64,000 nucleotides of DNA from Novosphingobium endophyticum. GTDB lineage: Bacteria; Pseudomonadota; Alphaproteobacteria; Sphingomonadales; Sphingomonadaceae. Under the pieces are notes generated by a model. The model ran no database searches. It saw only the letters and a program-made list of their open reading frames with translations, and was not told the DNA's origin. Position numbers and translations under genes: made by a program. Numbering within the stretch: the stretch's first letter is position 1; each line of letters starts with the position of its first letter. This document shows, piece by piece, positions 25,575 to 34,537 of this stretch. The stretch is from contig NZ_BMHK01000015.1 of the NCBI RefSeq assembly GCF_014640675.1, forward strand, positions 36,150-100,149, in the 5' to 3' direction.

Positions 25575-28141
25575 GACCTGGCAATCCCGAATCCGAGGTA
25601 GCGTCCGACCGGCGAATAGTTGGTCGAATCGTAAGCCGTGTCGGAAAAGAACGTGGTTGCAATCGCATCGGGACGATCGTTCAGCAGGTTCTGCGCGGTC
25701 AGGCTCAGCTCGAGCCCACGCAGCGGCCCGTCGCCGTTCTTGAAGGCATAGCGCGCGGTCAGATCGAACATTGTCATGCCGTCCACCGCGATGACGGGGC
25801 TGGAGCGCGTGTCCTCGACGCCCCCGATCCGGCTTGCCGCAGCGTTGAGCGTGAGGCCGCCTTTCGTCCAGGTCACGCTGCTCCGGCCGCGCCAGTGCGG
25901 CGGGTTGAACAGCGTGCCGGCTTTCTCGGTGATCGGCGCACCCGAAGTCAGCTGCTGGCTGCTTTCGATATAGCTCGCATTGAGCGCGAAGCGCAGAGTC
26001 CCACCCGTTTCGCCCAGACGCGCGCGGTATTCGGCCAGGACATCGACCCCGCTAATCGTCTGCCGCCCGGCGTTCAGGTTGGTGTTGTCGATGATCGCCA
26101 CGACCCGGGCCGGATCGTAGGCGCTTCCCGAGACGTTGAAGAACTGCGCTGCGTCGGCGACAGCCGCCGCGACGGCGGCGCTGCCAGGCGCAAGCACGAC
26201 CTGATCTGCATAGAGCGGGTCGCTGAGCGCCTGGGACTGGAAGGCGATCGGCGTGACGATACGCTCCGCGTAGCGAATCGAGAAGTAGCCGGCCTGAAGG
26301 CGCAGGCCCGCAAGGCCTTGCGGCTGGAACTCGATTGTCGCCGTCCAGGTCCGCGCGCGCTCGGGCCTCAGCGCCGCATTGCCGCCCTGGATGAGAAGCG
26401 CGCTCGCGCCTGCCGGATATCCCGCACCGCCAAGGCTCGCGGCCGGATAGAGCAGCGCGGTGCGCGCCTGGTATTGCTGGAACAGCGTCGGCGCGCGAAA
26501 CGAGCGGCCCCAGCTCGCCTTGAGCGCGACATCGGGGAGCGGGGCGTAGATCACACCGATCTTGGGCGTCGCGACCGCATCGATGCCCGGATAGCGCTCA
26601 TAGCGGATCGCGCCGCTCACATGGAGCCGGTCGATCCCGGCGATGTCCTGCGCCGCCGAGACGAGCGGCAGGTCGATTTCGCCGTAGAGGTAGTAGCTGT
26701 CCTGCCGGGCCCGGACATTGTTGGGATCGCCCTCGGCCCGAAAGGCGTCGAGCAGATTGTCGCGGTAGCCCGCGCCGATCGCCAGCTTCGCCGCGCCGCC
26801 GGGCAGGGCGAAGAGCGGACCGTCGGCGGCGAGTTCGGCGGACCTCGCCGAATTGCAGTAGCACACGAATGCCGAAGCGATCGGTGCGGCGCCCACGAAG
26901 CTGTCGCTGCGAAGACGGACCTTTTCCTCGCCATAGACGCCCGAAAGCACCGCGCGCCAACCGGAGGCCAAGTCGAGTTCGAGCGAGGGCGCCAAGGCAA
27001 GCGAGCGGCTGGTCGATCGCTTCTCGGCCCGGCTCACATCCAGATCGCCCGCAGCGTTGAGCGGAAAGCCCGATGTACTCCAGCGCTTGTTGAAAAGGGC
27101 ATCGATCCTGAAGGTCAGCGCCTCGCCGAGCGCCTGGTGGCCGGCCATCGCGGCCGCATGGCGCCGCTGCGCCGGGTAGAGTGTGACGCCCGGGCGCGAG
27201 GCGGCGTAGGAACGCTGGCCGGAAACGATGTCGCTTTCGCGGGCATATTCGTAGGCGGCAACCAGACCGCCCGATCCCCAGCGTCGGCCCGCAAGAGCAC
27301 CGTATTGCTGGCGAAAATGGCCGCCCTCGGTCGAGCCGCCGATATCAACGCGCGTTTCCAGCCCCTGGTAGTCGCGCTTGAGGATGACATTGGCCACGCC
27401 GGCCACCGCGTCAGAGCCGTAGAGCGCAGAGGCGCCGTCGGCGACGATCTCAATGCGATCGACCATGGCAAGCGGTATCGCCGAGACATCGACGCCCTGG
27501 CGCGAACCGTTGTAGGCGAGGCGGTGACCGTTGATCAGCGTAAGCGTAGCATCGCTTCCCAGGCCGCGCAGATTGATCGTCGTAGCGCCGCCGACATTGA
27601 TGCCGCTCGAGGACGGCACGTTGTTGCCCACGCCCGGGTTCTGCCCGCCGCCGAAGTTCTGCGGGATGGCGCGCACTACATCGCCAGTGCCAGTCTGGCC
27701 GGCTTCGCGCATCTGCTCCTGATCGATGCGCACGACCGGCGAGGCGACAGGCGCGCCGCGGATGCGGCTCCCGGTTACCACGATCTCGCCGTCGCTGCCC
27801 GCGCCCAAGGTTCGAGCCTCGCCCCGGGCGCGGATCACATAGCCGCCCCCGGACTGCTCGAAGCCGAGACCGGTCCCTTCCAGCAGGCGCGTAAGCGCCT
27901 GTTCCAGCGTGTAATAGCCCTTGAGCGCGGGTGCCCGCCGATCGCCGACAAGCACGGTCTCCACGAGAACTGTCCTGCCCGAGAGCAGCGCCGCTGCCCG
28001 GATGGATACGCCGAGCGGCTGCGCGGGCAGGTCGAACGCGATTCGCCTGGCAGGCTCGGCCTGTGCGACCGAAGGGACAGCGAGCGCGATAATGGCCGCC
28101 CTGCCCAGACAATGGAGCGCTGTGCTTTGAGGTGTTGGCAT
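25568..28141 (-). CDS. TonB-dependent receptor with N-terminal secretin/TonB (STN) domain
   Basis: 857 residues from ATG 28141, with ggagga upstream. Signal peptide to about residue 28; STN signalling domain about 33-105 (IAFDLPAQPLGVSIRAAALL); then a plug (EIVVTGSRIRG, INLRGLG, LTLINGHRLAYNGSRQGVDVSAIP) and a beta barrel ending in an aromatic residue (FGIARSW). The STN domain signals to a FecR protein. With the isopeptidase and the sigma/FecR pair it forms the standard lasso uptake operon, so the lasso peptide, or a complex of it, is the expected ligand. The ligand is inference. Confidence 0.92.
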   Translation of the reverse strand: MPTPQSTALHCLGRAAIIALAVPSVAQAEPARRIAFDLPAQPLGVSIRAAALLSGRTVLVETVLVGDRRAPALKGYYTLEQALTRLLEGTGLGFEQSGGGYVIRARGEARTLGAGSDGEIVVTGSRIRGAPVASPVVRIDQEQMREAGQTGTGDVVRAIPQNFGGGQNPGVGNNVPSSSGINVGGATTINLRGLGSDATLTLINGHRLAYNGSRQGVDVSAIPLAMVDRIEIVADGASALYGSDAVAGVANVILKRDYQGLETRVDIGGSTEGGHFRQQYGALAGRRWGSGGLVAAYEYARESDIVSGQRSYAASRPGVTLYPAQRRHAAAMAGHQALGEALTFRIDALFNKRWSTSGFPLNAAGDLDVSRAEKRSTSRSLALAPSLELDLASGWRAVLSGVYGEEKVRLRSDSFVGAAPIASAFVCYCNSARSAELAADGPLFALPGGAAKLAIGAGYRDNLLDAFRAEGDPNNVRARQDSYYLYGEIDLPLVSAAQDIAGIDRLHVSGAIRYERYPGIDAVATPKIGVIYAPLPDVALKASWGRSFRAPTLFQQYQARTALLYPAASLGGAGYPAGASALLIQGGNAALRPERARTWTATIEFQPQGLAGLRLQAGYFSIRYAERIVTPIAFQSQALSDPLYADQVVLAPGSAAVAAAVADAAQFFNVSGSAYDPARVVAIIDNTNLNAGRQTISGVDVLAEYRARLGETGGTLRFALNASYIESSQQLTSGAPITEKAGTLFNPPHWRGRSSVTWTKGGLTLNAAASRIGGVEDTRSSPVIAVDGMTMFDLTARYAFKNGDGPLRGLELSLTAQNLLNDRPDAIATTFFSDTAYDSTNYSPVGRYLGFGIARSW

Positions 28142-28241
28142 CGTTTTTTGTCCTCCCCCCTTGGCCGACGATCGGCGGGTCACAGAGGAGGACGGCGGGC
28201 GGCGTGAATACCCGCCAACTATTTTCTAGCGAGGCGCCGAT

Positions 28242-29237
28242 TCAGGGTTCGGGTTGCCTCCCGAGCAGAATTGTTCCGGAATCGGGATGTTCGATGCCGA
28301 GCCCGAAAATTCCGGCCACGGCCTCGGCGAACCTGTCCGGCTCGCGCGCCGGGAAGGCCCCGGTGACCTTGAGCTCGCCAAGCTGCGGATCGGCGAGGCG
28401 CAGCTGAACCTCGTTGTAGCGATTTATGGCCGCGAGCGCGGTGCGGAGCGGCGTAGCATCGAGCGCAAGCATGCCCGAGACCCATTGGATGTCCTCCTCG
28501 GCGACCCGAGTCGGCGCCGTTCCGGATCCCGGCACGACCTTTTCGCCTTGTGCCAGTGTTTGCCTCGCCGCGTCGCGGGAAGTAGCACCGGCGCCGCGCA
28601 GTTCGACGGAACCTTCCAGCGCGGCAACGACGGGCCGGCCGCCGACCAGGCTGACGTCGAACAGCTTGCCCGCCGGGACGATCCTGATGCCGGCGGCCGA
28701 GACAACGAAGGGGCGGCGTCCGGACGCGACATGGAAGCGCGCCCTTCCCTGCTCGAGTTCCAGGCGGCGCGCCGACGCGGTGAGCATCACTTTCACCCGG
28801 CTTTGCGTATCGAGAACGAGCCGCGAACCATCGTCGAGTGCGATGATACGGATTTCTCCCAGGCCGGTCTCGTATGTGGCCGCCTCGGCCTGCGAAACAA
28901 GACCGAAGGGAGACATGCCACGGACAAGGCCGAAACTTGCCAGTCCCGCAATCATGGCAAGGCCCGCGCCGGCCATGGCCAGATGCGTGGAGCGGCGCAT
29001 ATGCAAGGGTGCCTTCGCCAGCTTGCGCTCCCGCGCGATCCGGCTTGTGGCCAGCCCCGAACTCTCCTGCCAGGCGCCCGCGATTTCTTCAAACGCGATC
29101 TGATGGCGCGGATCGGCGCGCAGCCAGGCATCGAGCGCGCGCTCGATGCCCGCTTCGCCGGCCTCGCGCCGCGCCAGCCAGCGGGCCGCCGCGTCGTGCA
29201 CGCGCCCGGGAATGTCCGGCGACTGATTGTCAGTCAT
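28242..29237 (-). CDS. FecR-type anti-sigma regulator
   Basis: 331 residues. The cytoplasmic N-terminus has AARWLARREAG and RHQIAFEEIAGAWQ; a membrane span lies at about 86-105 (LAMAGAGLAMIAGLASFGLV); the periplasmic FecR domain has GEIRIIALDDGSRLVLDTQS and RRPFVVSAAGIRIVPAG, then an STN-like C-terminal region. It should bind the receptor's STN domain outside and the sigma factor inside. Its start overlaps the sigma gene end, and 100 bp separate it from the receptor gene. Confidence 0.9.
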   Translation of the reverse strand: MTDNQSPDIPGRVHDAAARWLARREAGEAGIERALDAWLRADPRHQIAFEEIAGAWQESSGLATSRIARERKLAKAPLHMRRSTHLAMAGAGLAMIAGLASFGLVRGMSPFGLVSQAEAATYETGLGEIRIIALDDGSRLVLDTQSRVKVMLTASARRLELEQGRARFHVASGRRPFVVSAAGIRIVPAGKLFDVSLVGGRPVVAALEGSVELRGAGATSRDAARQTLAQGEKVVPGSGTAPTRVAEEDIQWVSGMLALDATPLRTALAAINRYNEVQLRLADPQLGELKVTGAFPAREPDRFAEAVAGIFGLGIEHPDSGTILLGRQPEP

Positions 29238-29802
29238 GGCGGCGCAGGTGACGGCCCAGTTGCTTGATCGCCCGGCTCATCTGCTTTTCGACTCCTCTCA
29301 CGCTCAGTCCCGTCGCTTGCGCGATTTGCGCATAGCTATAGCCATCAATACGGCAGGCGAGAAAGATCTGCCGGGTGAGCGGCCTGAGGCGGCTCACCGC
29401 CTCCTCGATGCGCATCAGCCGGTCGCGTGCCTCGAGCGCGGCAACGGTATCGCCGCCGGAGAGGGGTACATCGTCGATCGGGACATGGTCGGCCTCGCCG
29501 CGGCGCGCGGCCTGCCTGCCCTGGTCCCTGAGCGTGTTGCGCGCGGCCTGGCGCAGATAGGCCCCCGGCGCGGCGATCGCGGCGCGCGCGCTCGTTGCGG
29601 CCATTCGGACGAAGACCTGCTGGACGATGTCTTCGGCTTCACCCCGCCGCGTACGGGCGGACACGAAACGCATCAGCGCGGAGCGCTCGCGGCGGTAGAT
29701 GTCCTCGAGCGAGGCGGCGTCGGATACCGGCCGGTCGGAATCAGGCGGCAGCGGATCGCCTTCCTCGAGCGGCACGCGCAGGGCGCCTAAACTCGCCGGC
29801 AT
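29230..29802 (-). CDS. FecI-like ECF sigma factor
   Basis: About 190 residues. Region 2 is seen in LEDIYRRERSALMRFVSARTRR and EAEDIVQQVFVRMA; region 4 in LRPLTRQIFLACRIDGYSYAQIA with GLSVRGVEKQMSRAIKQL. It should direct RNA polymerase to the fecR/receptor/isopeptidase genes when the receptor is occupied. ATG 29802 gives a normal ECF length; upstream in-frame starts to 30036 add Arg-rich sequence without family match. The ribosome-binding site is weak, so the start is uncertain. Confidence 0.85.
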   Translation of the reverse strand: MPASLGALRVPLEEGDPLPPDSDRPVSDAASLEDIYRRERSALMRFVSARTRRGEAEDIVQQVFVRMAATSARAAIAAPGAYLRQAARNTLRDQGRQAARRGEADHVPIDDVPLSGGDTVAALEARDRLMRIEEAVSRLRPLTRQIFLACRIDGYSYAQIAQATGLSVRGVEKQMSRAIKQLGRHLRRHD

Positions 29803-30414
29803 GGCTCTGGGCGCCTGGACGCCGGTTCTTGCTGCATAGCCATCGATCGCCTCCCTTTGACCGGCGAGGCGGGCCCGGCGCGAGCCGGGTGTTGAGAACA
29901 TGCAAGAGAACATGCGCCGACGCCTTTGGCCGCAAGCGGCTTGGACATGCACGTCGGCCACCCGGCCGCGTCTGAAGCGGGTCGATCTTTCCCTTGCGAG
30001 GTTCTCACGCCTCGGCGCCGCACGAAACTGCGGCACGCGCTCAGGTTACAGTGCGAACAGCCAGGCGCAACCCCCTTTGTTTTCAATGCGATTCAGGACT
30101 TGGCGAGCGGGGGAGACGAACTGCTGTCGCTGCGTATACGAGGGCCTGATGGTGAACGACATGCTCGACGACAACCGATCATTGCCGGGCGGAGGCCGGC
30201 GGCGGCGCACTGTCCCGACACCGTAGTACCCACGCCTGCGCAGCTCAATCCGAGATGGCCTCCCCCCATTCCCGGCCCAAATGCTCTTCGGTCCGGTACA
30301 TCAAGGATGGCGACGGCAGCACACATTTGACATTTGATCGGCAATGCCGAGGCAGGGCTTCATTGCGTTGATGAAGTGCGCCGAACTAAGGCCTTTGCCT
30401 TGCCTCCGGTCCAT
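29803..30414. other. 612 bp without a recognisable gene
   Basis: Upstream region of the sigma factor operon and the 3' flank of the integrase. Both strands show only short Arg/Pro-rich frames. It must hold the sigma operon promoter, but I found no clear -35/-10 pair. Confidence 0.5.
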
Positions 30415-31581
30415 TCATAACGCTAATTTCCCGAGCGCTTTCACCGCCGCGTCACGGGCAAGGTGGCTATAATGCCACTCAATCATTTCGACGCTCGTTC
30501 CCGAGATTTGCCCAATCGTGAGAAGCGGGAGACCCTCCCTTACCAAATCCGTTATCGTGCTGTGCCGCAAGGTATAGGCAGTTGTATTGTCCGGAAGGTC
30601 AGCAGCCTTTGCCGCGCTTTCTATCGCGTCGCCCCAAGTGTTGCGGTTCCAAGCATCACCGTTAGCTCGGCGAAACAGCGGCACGGTGGCGATCTGATCA
30701 CTCGCCTGTTCGGCGAATAGCGCAGCCGCCACGGGCGAAATGACGAAGCGCCGTACGTTTCCAGTCTTGTCCGTCCCGGTGGTCAGCTCCGAAGTGCGCT
30801 TATCGAAGTCGCCAACGGTCAGCGCGGCCATTGCACCGGGCCGCAACGGCAACAGGCACAGCGCTCGTACAAAAGGCGCAGCTTCGGCATCTACATGCTC
30901 CAGCAGGCTCCGACGCTGGTCTTTGTCGAGGTACAGCAACCGCCGCCTATTGGCATTCCTGAAGGGTTGGAGGGCTTCCTGCCAAGCCGCGTCCGTCCCC
31001 GGCTTGCCGTGTGCCAGAAACTTGTTGAGGGCCGCCCGGAGCGGGGCCATGTCGCGATTTATGGTAGACTTTGCCCGCGCCCTCGTGCGCTGTTCGCCCT
31101 TCTTACGACGGCTGATCACGGCAGGAGCCTCCTCCAGCCGCCTGCGCCATTCCCTCAGATGATGGCGACGCAGCTTGTCCAGTTTCACATTCGCCAGCAG
31201 ATCACTGTATACATGACGGCGAAAGACGCCCTCAGCAATTCGGTGATCGTCGCTGATGGCGGTCAAGTAGTCGCGGCAGGCATCCGCGACGGTCTGGATT
31301 TTCTTCTGCGCGGCACCGCCAGACTCGACGAGGTCGGCGAAAGCCTCGGCCTCCTTCTTCGCCGCAGCAAACTGCTTCCGAGATGGCAGAGCGGCGAAGT
31401 CACCCAGCCTTTTGAAACGGTATTTCCGGTAGTCCTCGTCATAGGCACGCGCGATCCAAGTCCCCGCGCCTTCCCGCGCGGACGGGCGATAGCCGAGATA
31501 CCGGCCAGGGCTAAGGCGCTGCCAGTGAGGCTCGCGCCGTGCCTTCAGATTGTCGCGTTCCTTGACCGTGCTGAGGTCCAT
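30415..31581 (-). CDS. tyrosine recombinase / site-specific integrase
   Basis: 388 residues from ATG 31581, preceded by ggaggaggag. A SAM-like core-binding domain (DYLTAISDDHRIAEGVFRRHV) is followed by the catalytic domain: Arg in LLPLRPGAMAALTVGD, YTLRHSTITDL (the HxxR-like box, here L-R-H), and the nucleophile Tyr in MIEWHYSHLARD. It lies 130 bp from a displaced tRNA-Thr 3' end, the usual arrangement for an island that integrates into a tRNA gene. It is probably the integrase of the island to its left. Confidence 0.88.
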   Translation of the reverse strand: MDLSTVKERDNLKARREPHWQRLSPGRYLGYRPSAREGAGTWIARAYDEDYRKYRFKRLGDFAALPSRKQFAAAKKEAEAFADLVESGGAAQKKIQTVADACRDYLTAISDDHRIAEGVFRRHVYSDLLANVKLDKLRRHHLREWRRRLEEAPAVISRRKKGEQRTRARAKSTINRDMAPLRAALNKFLAHGKPGTDAAWQEALQPFRNANRRRLLYLDKDQRRSLLEHVDAEAAPFVRALCLLPLRPGAMAALTVGDFDKRTSELTTGTDKTGNVRRFVISPVAAALFAEQASDQIATVPLFRRANGDAWNRNTWGDAIESAAKAADLPDNTTAYTLRHSTITDLVREGLPLLTIGQISGTSVEMIEWHYSHLARDAAVKALGKLAL

Positions 31582-31710
31582 CTCCTCCTCCGAAGTGTTC
31601 CTTACGGAAAATTTACGGAAAACATGTGCGGATTGCAATCGACTTATCTGGAAAAACTACTGTTTTATCAGAATGTTAATTGTCCATAAGGGTCCAGAAG
31701 CGTCCGGCTT

Positions 31711-31762
31711 CACACCCTTAAAAAGGGTGAGGTCGGGAGTTCAATCCTCCCCAGCAGCACCA
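31711..31762 (+). other. displaced 3' tRNA-Thr fragment, probable attachment site of the island
   Basis: The sequence folds as the 3' part of a tRNA: anticodon stem caccc/gggtg, variable loop aggtc, T arm gggag-ttcaatc-ctccc, acceptor strand cagcagc, discriminator a, then encoded cca. It matches what I recall of the sphingomonad tRNA-Thr 3' half. The anticodon loop is ttaaaaa rather than a Thr anticodon, and no D arm or 5' acceptor strand precedes it. So it is an att remnant, not a working tRNA. An intact tRNA-Thr gene should lie at the island's other end. Confidence 0.7.
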
Positions 31763-32356
31763 GTTTTCAGGGGACTTAGCTGAGACAGCCCGGCCCAGCC
31801 TGCATAGAACAGGTTCGGAAGAAACGGCGGGCGAAAAGCCTACCCCAAAATTGGGGTGCATAGTCGTTGCATCGCCAGCGCGCGCATTCGCCTCTGCCCG
31901 GCTTGGAGAGGCGCTCCGGACAATGTCTGTCCGATCTTCGGGAGTGCGCCTGGCGGGTCCGCCGCGCCGCCGGCGCGCCCGCGTTCGCTGCAATAGGTTT
32001 TGCCGCGCTTTCGGGGCGAATGTCAGCGGTCTCGGCCGATGGTGGCCACGCTATGCGCACCGACGCTGCTGATCATCGCCTACTGGGTAATGAACCGGCT
32101 GGCGGCGCAGTTGGCACGCCGGATGCCAAGACGATGCGCGGGCGCGGGGTAAGCGCCTGAGGCCGCGCGTCTCTCGGGCCTCTCCAGCACCGACGAACTC
32201 AACGAGACCGTGCTTGAGCGCAACGGTGCGATCAGCCCAATCGCGCGTCGGCGAGATCGCCGGAACGAATAAGCGCCACCACGCGTCTTCGCGGTCCCGG
32301 CCCGCGCCGCGATGGCGAAACTGGTGTGCAAGGAATTCGGTCAACCCGTCCTGGCA
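31763..32356. other. 594 bp without a recognisable gene
   Basis: Between the attachment site and glgB. A plus frame at about 32039 encodes a short hydrophobic piece (TLLIIAYWVMNRLAAQ) but has no ribosome-binding site and stops after 36 codons. Probably decayed sequence at the island/chromosome joint. Confidence 0.45.
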
Positions 32357-34537
32357 TCAGGCTTCCTGACGCAGGATGGTCGCGCCCAGCGGAGGGATGA
32401 CCAGTCGTGCCACCGATGGCTGGTCTTCGGCCAGCACGTTGCCGGCGTGCACCGTTCCGCCATTGCCGATATTCGCTCCGCCATAAATCGAGGCATCGCT
32501 GTTCAGGACTTCACGCCAGGTTCCCGCGTGCGGCAGGCGCACCTCATAGCCGTAGTGCGGCTGCGGGCTCAGGTTGAGCGCGATGACGATCGAAGGCGTG
32601 CTGGGCGCGCGCCGGGAATAGACAAAGATGCTGTTACGGCTGTCATCGCCGACCAGCCATTCGAAGCCGGCGGGGTCGGCATCTCCGGCGTGCAACGCGG
32701 CCTCACCCGAATAGAGCCGGTTCAGATCACGCACGAGCCGCTGCAGCGCGGCATGCTCCCCGCGGTCGAGCAGGTCCCAGCGAACCTCGGCATCGTGGTT
32801 CCACTCGCTCTCCTGAGCAATCTCGCTGCCCATGAACAGCAGCTTCTTGCCCGGATGCGTCCACATGAACGACAGGTAGGCCCGCAGCGTCGCGAACTTT
32901 TGCCAGCGGTCTCCGGGCATCTTGCCGATCAGCGACCCCTTGCCATGCACAACTTCGTCATGGCTGATCGGCAGCACGAAGCGCTCCGAGAAGGCGTAGA
33001 CAAGGCCGAAGGTCAGTTCGTTGTGGTGCCAGCTTCGGTACATCGGATCACGCTCCGCGTACTTCAGCGTATCGTGCATCCAGCCCATGTTCCACTTGTA
33101 GGAAAAGCCCAGCCCGCCTTCGCTGACTGGCGCCGACACTCCCGGCCATGCGGTTGATTCCTCGGCAATCGTCATTGCTCCGGGACAGCGCTCGGCAATG
33201 ACCGTGTTCATCCGCTTCAGGAATTCGACCGACTCCAGGTTTTCGCGTCCGCCATGGATATTGGGAACCCACTCACCGGCGCTGCGGCTGTAATCGCGGT
33301 AGAGCATCGAGGCGACGGCATCGACGCGCAGTCCGTCGACATGGAAGGTTTCCAGCCACCATAGCGCGGAGGCCAGCAGGAAGCCCGAGACTTCCCTGCG
33401 GCCGAGATTGTAGATCAGCGTGTTCCAGTCCTGATGGAACCCCTCGCGCGGGTCGGAATGCTCGTAAAGGTGCGTGCCGTCGAAGTGGGCAAGGCCATGC
33501 GCATCGGTGGGAAAGTGCGCGGGAACCCAGTCGAGAATAACGCCGATCCCGGCGCGATGGCAGGCATCGACGAAAGCGGCAAAACCTTCCGGCGTGCCGT
33601 ACCGCGCCGAAGGTGCGAACTGCGAGAGCGGCTGATAACCCCACGAGCCGCCGAAGGGATATTCCATGATCGGCATCAGCTCGACGTGGGTAAAGCCCAT
33701 GTCGGCGACATAAGGGATCAACCGCTCGGCCAGCGCCCGCCAGCCGAAATGGCCTTGCGGATCGTCTTTCGGCCGCAGCCAGGAACTGGCGTGAATCTCG
33801 TAGATCGAAATCGGAGCATCGCTCCGCTGGCGGCGCGCACGCTCACTCATCCAGTCGTCGTCGGTCCAGTGGTAGTCTGGCGCGGCGGCAACGATGGAGG
33901 CGGTTGCCGGCGGAGGTTCGGTCTGACGGGCCAGCGGATCGGCTTTCTGGGCAATGCCGCCGCCCGCGCCCAACACTTCGAACTTGTAGCGCGCTCCGGG
34001 GCCGATCCTCGGGATAAAGATTTCCCACACGCCGGCGCCGTGCCGCAGCCGCATCGGGTGACGCCTGCCGTCCCATGCGTTGAAGTCGCCGATCACCGAA
34101 ACCCTGCGCGCATTTGGCGCCCACACCGAAAACGCGACGCCTTCCACGCCGCCCAACACGCGCGACTGTGCGCCGAAGTTTCGTGCAAGGTCCCAGTGCC
34201 GCCCTTCGCCGAACAGATAGAGGTCGAGATCGCCCAGAACGGCACCGAAGCGGTAGGGGTCCTCGGTCTCCTGTTCGCCTCCCGGCCAGCGGATGCGCAA
34301 GCGGTATCGCCCGGCATCCGGCGCGGGGCCAACGAACAGGCCGTCCGCCACCTTCGTCATCGTCTCGCCTTCGCCGCTATCTGCGCTTACGACGGCGACA
34401 CTCAGGGCGCCCGGCTGAAAGGTCCTGACAATCCGCTGGCCGTCTTCCTCGTGAGGGCCGAGAAAAGCGAACGGGTCGCCGAGCTGCCCTTCACGCAGGG
34501 CCGCGATCCGTTCGTCGAGACCAAAGGCAGCAGTCAC
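32357..34537 (-). CDS. glgB: 1,4-alpha-glucan branching enzyme
   Basis: 726 residues from GTG 34537, whose GTGA overlaps the TreS stop; this gives the usual GlgB length, while longer starts add a Gly-rich tail. Two N-terminal carbohydrate-binding/Ig-like regions ([35 protein letters not shown]) precede the GH13 barrel: [17 protein letters not shown] (nucleophile Asp), [13 protein letters not shown] (acid Glu) and [13 protein letters not shown]. It adds alpha-1,6 branches to the glucan made by GlgE. Last gene of a three-gene operon. Confidence 0.95.
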   Translation of the reverse strand: MTAAFGLDERIAALREGQLGDPFAFLGPHEEDGQRIVRTFQPGALSVAVVSADSGEGETMTKVADGLFVGPAPDAGRYRLRIRWPGGEQETEDPYRFGAVLGDLDLYLFGEGRHWDLARNFGAQSRVLGGVEGVAFSVWAPNARRVSVIGDFNAWDGRRHPMRLRHGAGVWEIFIPRIGPGARYKFEVLGAGGGIAQKADPLARQTEPPPATASIVAAAPDYHWTDDDWMSERARRQRSDAPISIYEIHASSWLRPKDDPQGHFGWRALAERLIPYVADMGFTHVELMPIMEYPFGGSWGYQPLSQFAPSARYGTPEGFAAFVDACHRAGIGVILDWVPAHFPTDAHGLAHFDGTHLYEHSDPREGFHQDWNTLIYNLGRREVSGFLLASALWWLETFHVDGLRVDAVASMLYRDYSRSAGEWVPNIHGGRENLESVEFLKRMNTVIAERCPGAMTIAEESTAWPGVSAPVSEGGLGFSYKWNMGWMHDTLKYAERDPMYRSWHHNELTFGLVYAFSERFVLPISHDEVVHGKGSLIGKMPGDRWQKFATLRAYLSFMWTHPGKKLLFMGSEIAQESEWNHDAEVRWDLLDRGEHAALQRLVRDLNRLYSGEAALHAGDADPAGFEWLVGDDSRNSIFVYSRRAPSTPSIVIALNLSPQPHYGYEVRLPHAGTWREVLNSDASIYGGANIGNGGTVHAGNVLAEDQPSVARLVIPPLGATILRQEA

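Noticed and set aside
25895..28207. A 770-residue plus-strand open frame across the TonB receptor gene
   Set aside because: Arg-rich composition without motifs; it is the antisense shadow of a clearly recognised receptor in GC-rich DNA. The same applies to long frames opposite treS (34927-36522, 36637-37860), treZ (43488-45197) and the cyclase (20637-21863).
31711..31762. A complete tRNA gene
   Set aside because: Only anticodon arm, variable loop, T arm and 3' acceptor are present, and the anticodon loop is not that of a normal tRNA; no D arm or 5' strand precedes it.
32039..32155. Short hydrophobic plus-strand frame before glgB
   Set aside because: No ribosome-binding site, no homology recognised and only 36 codons.
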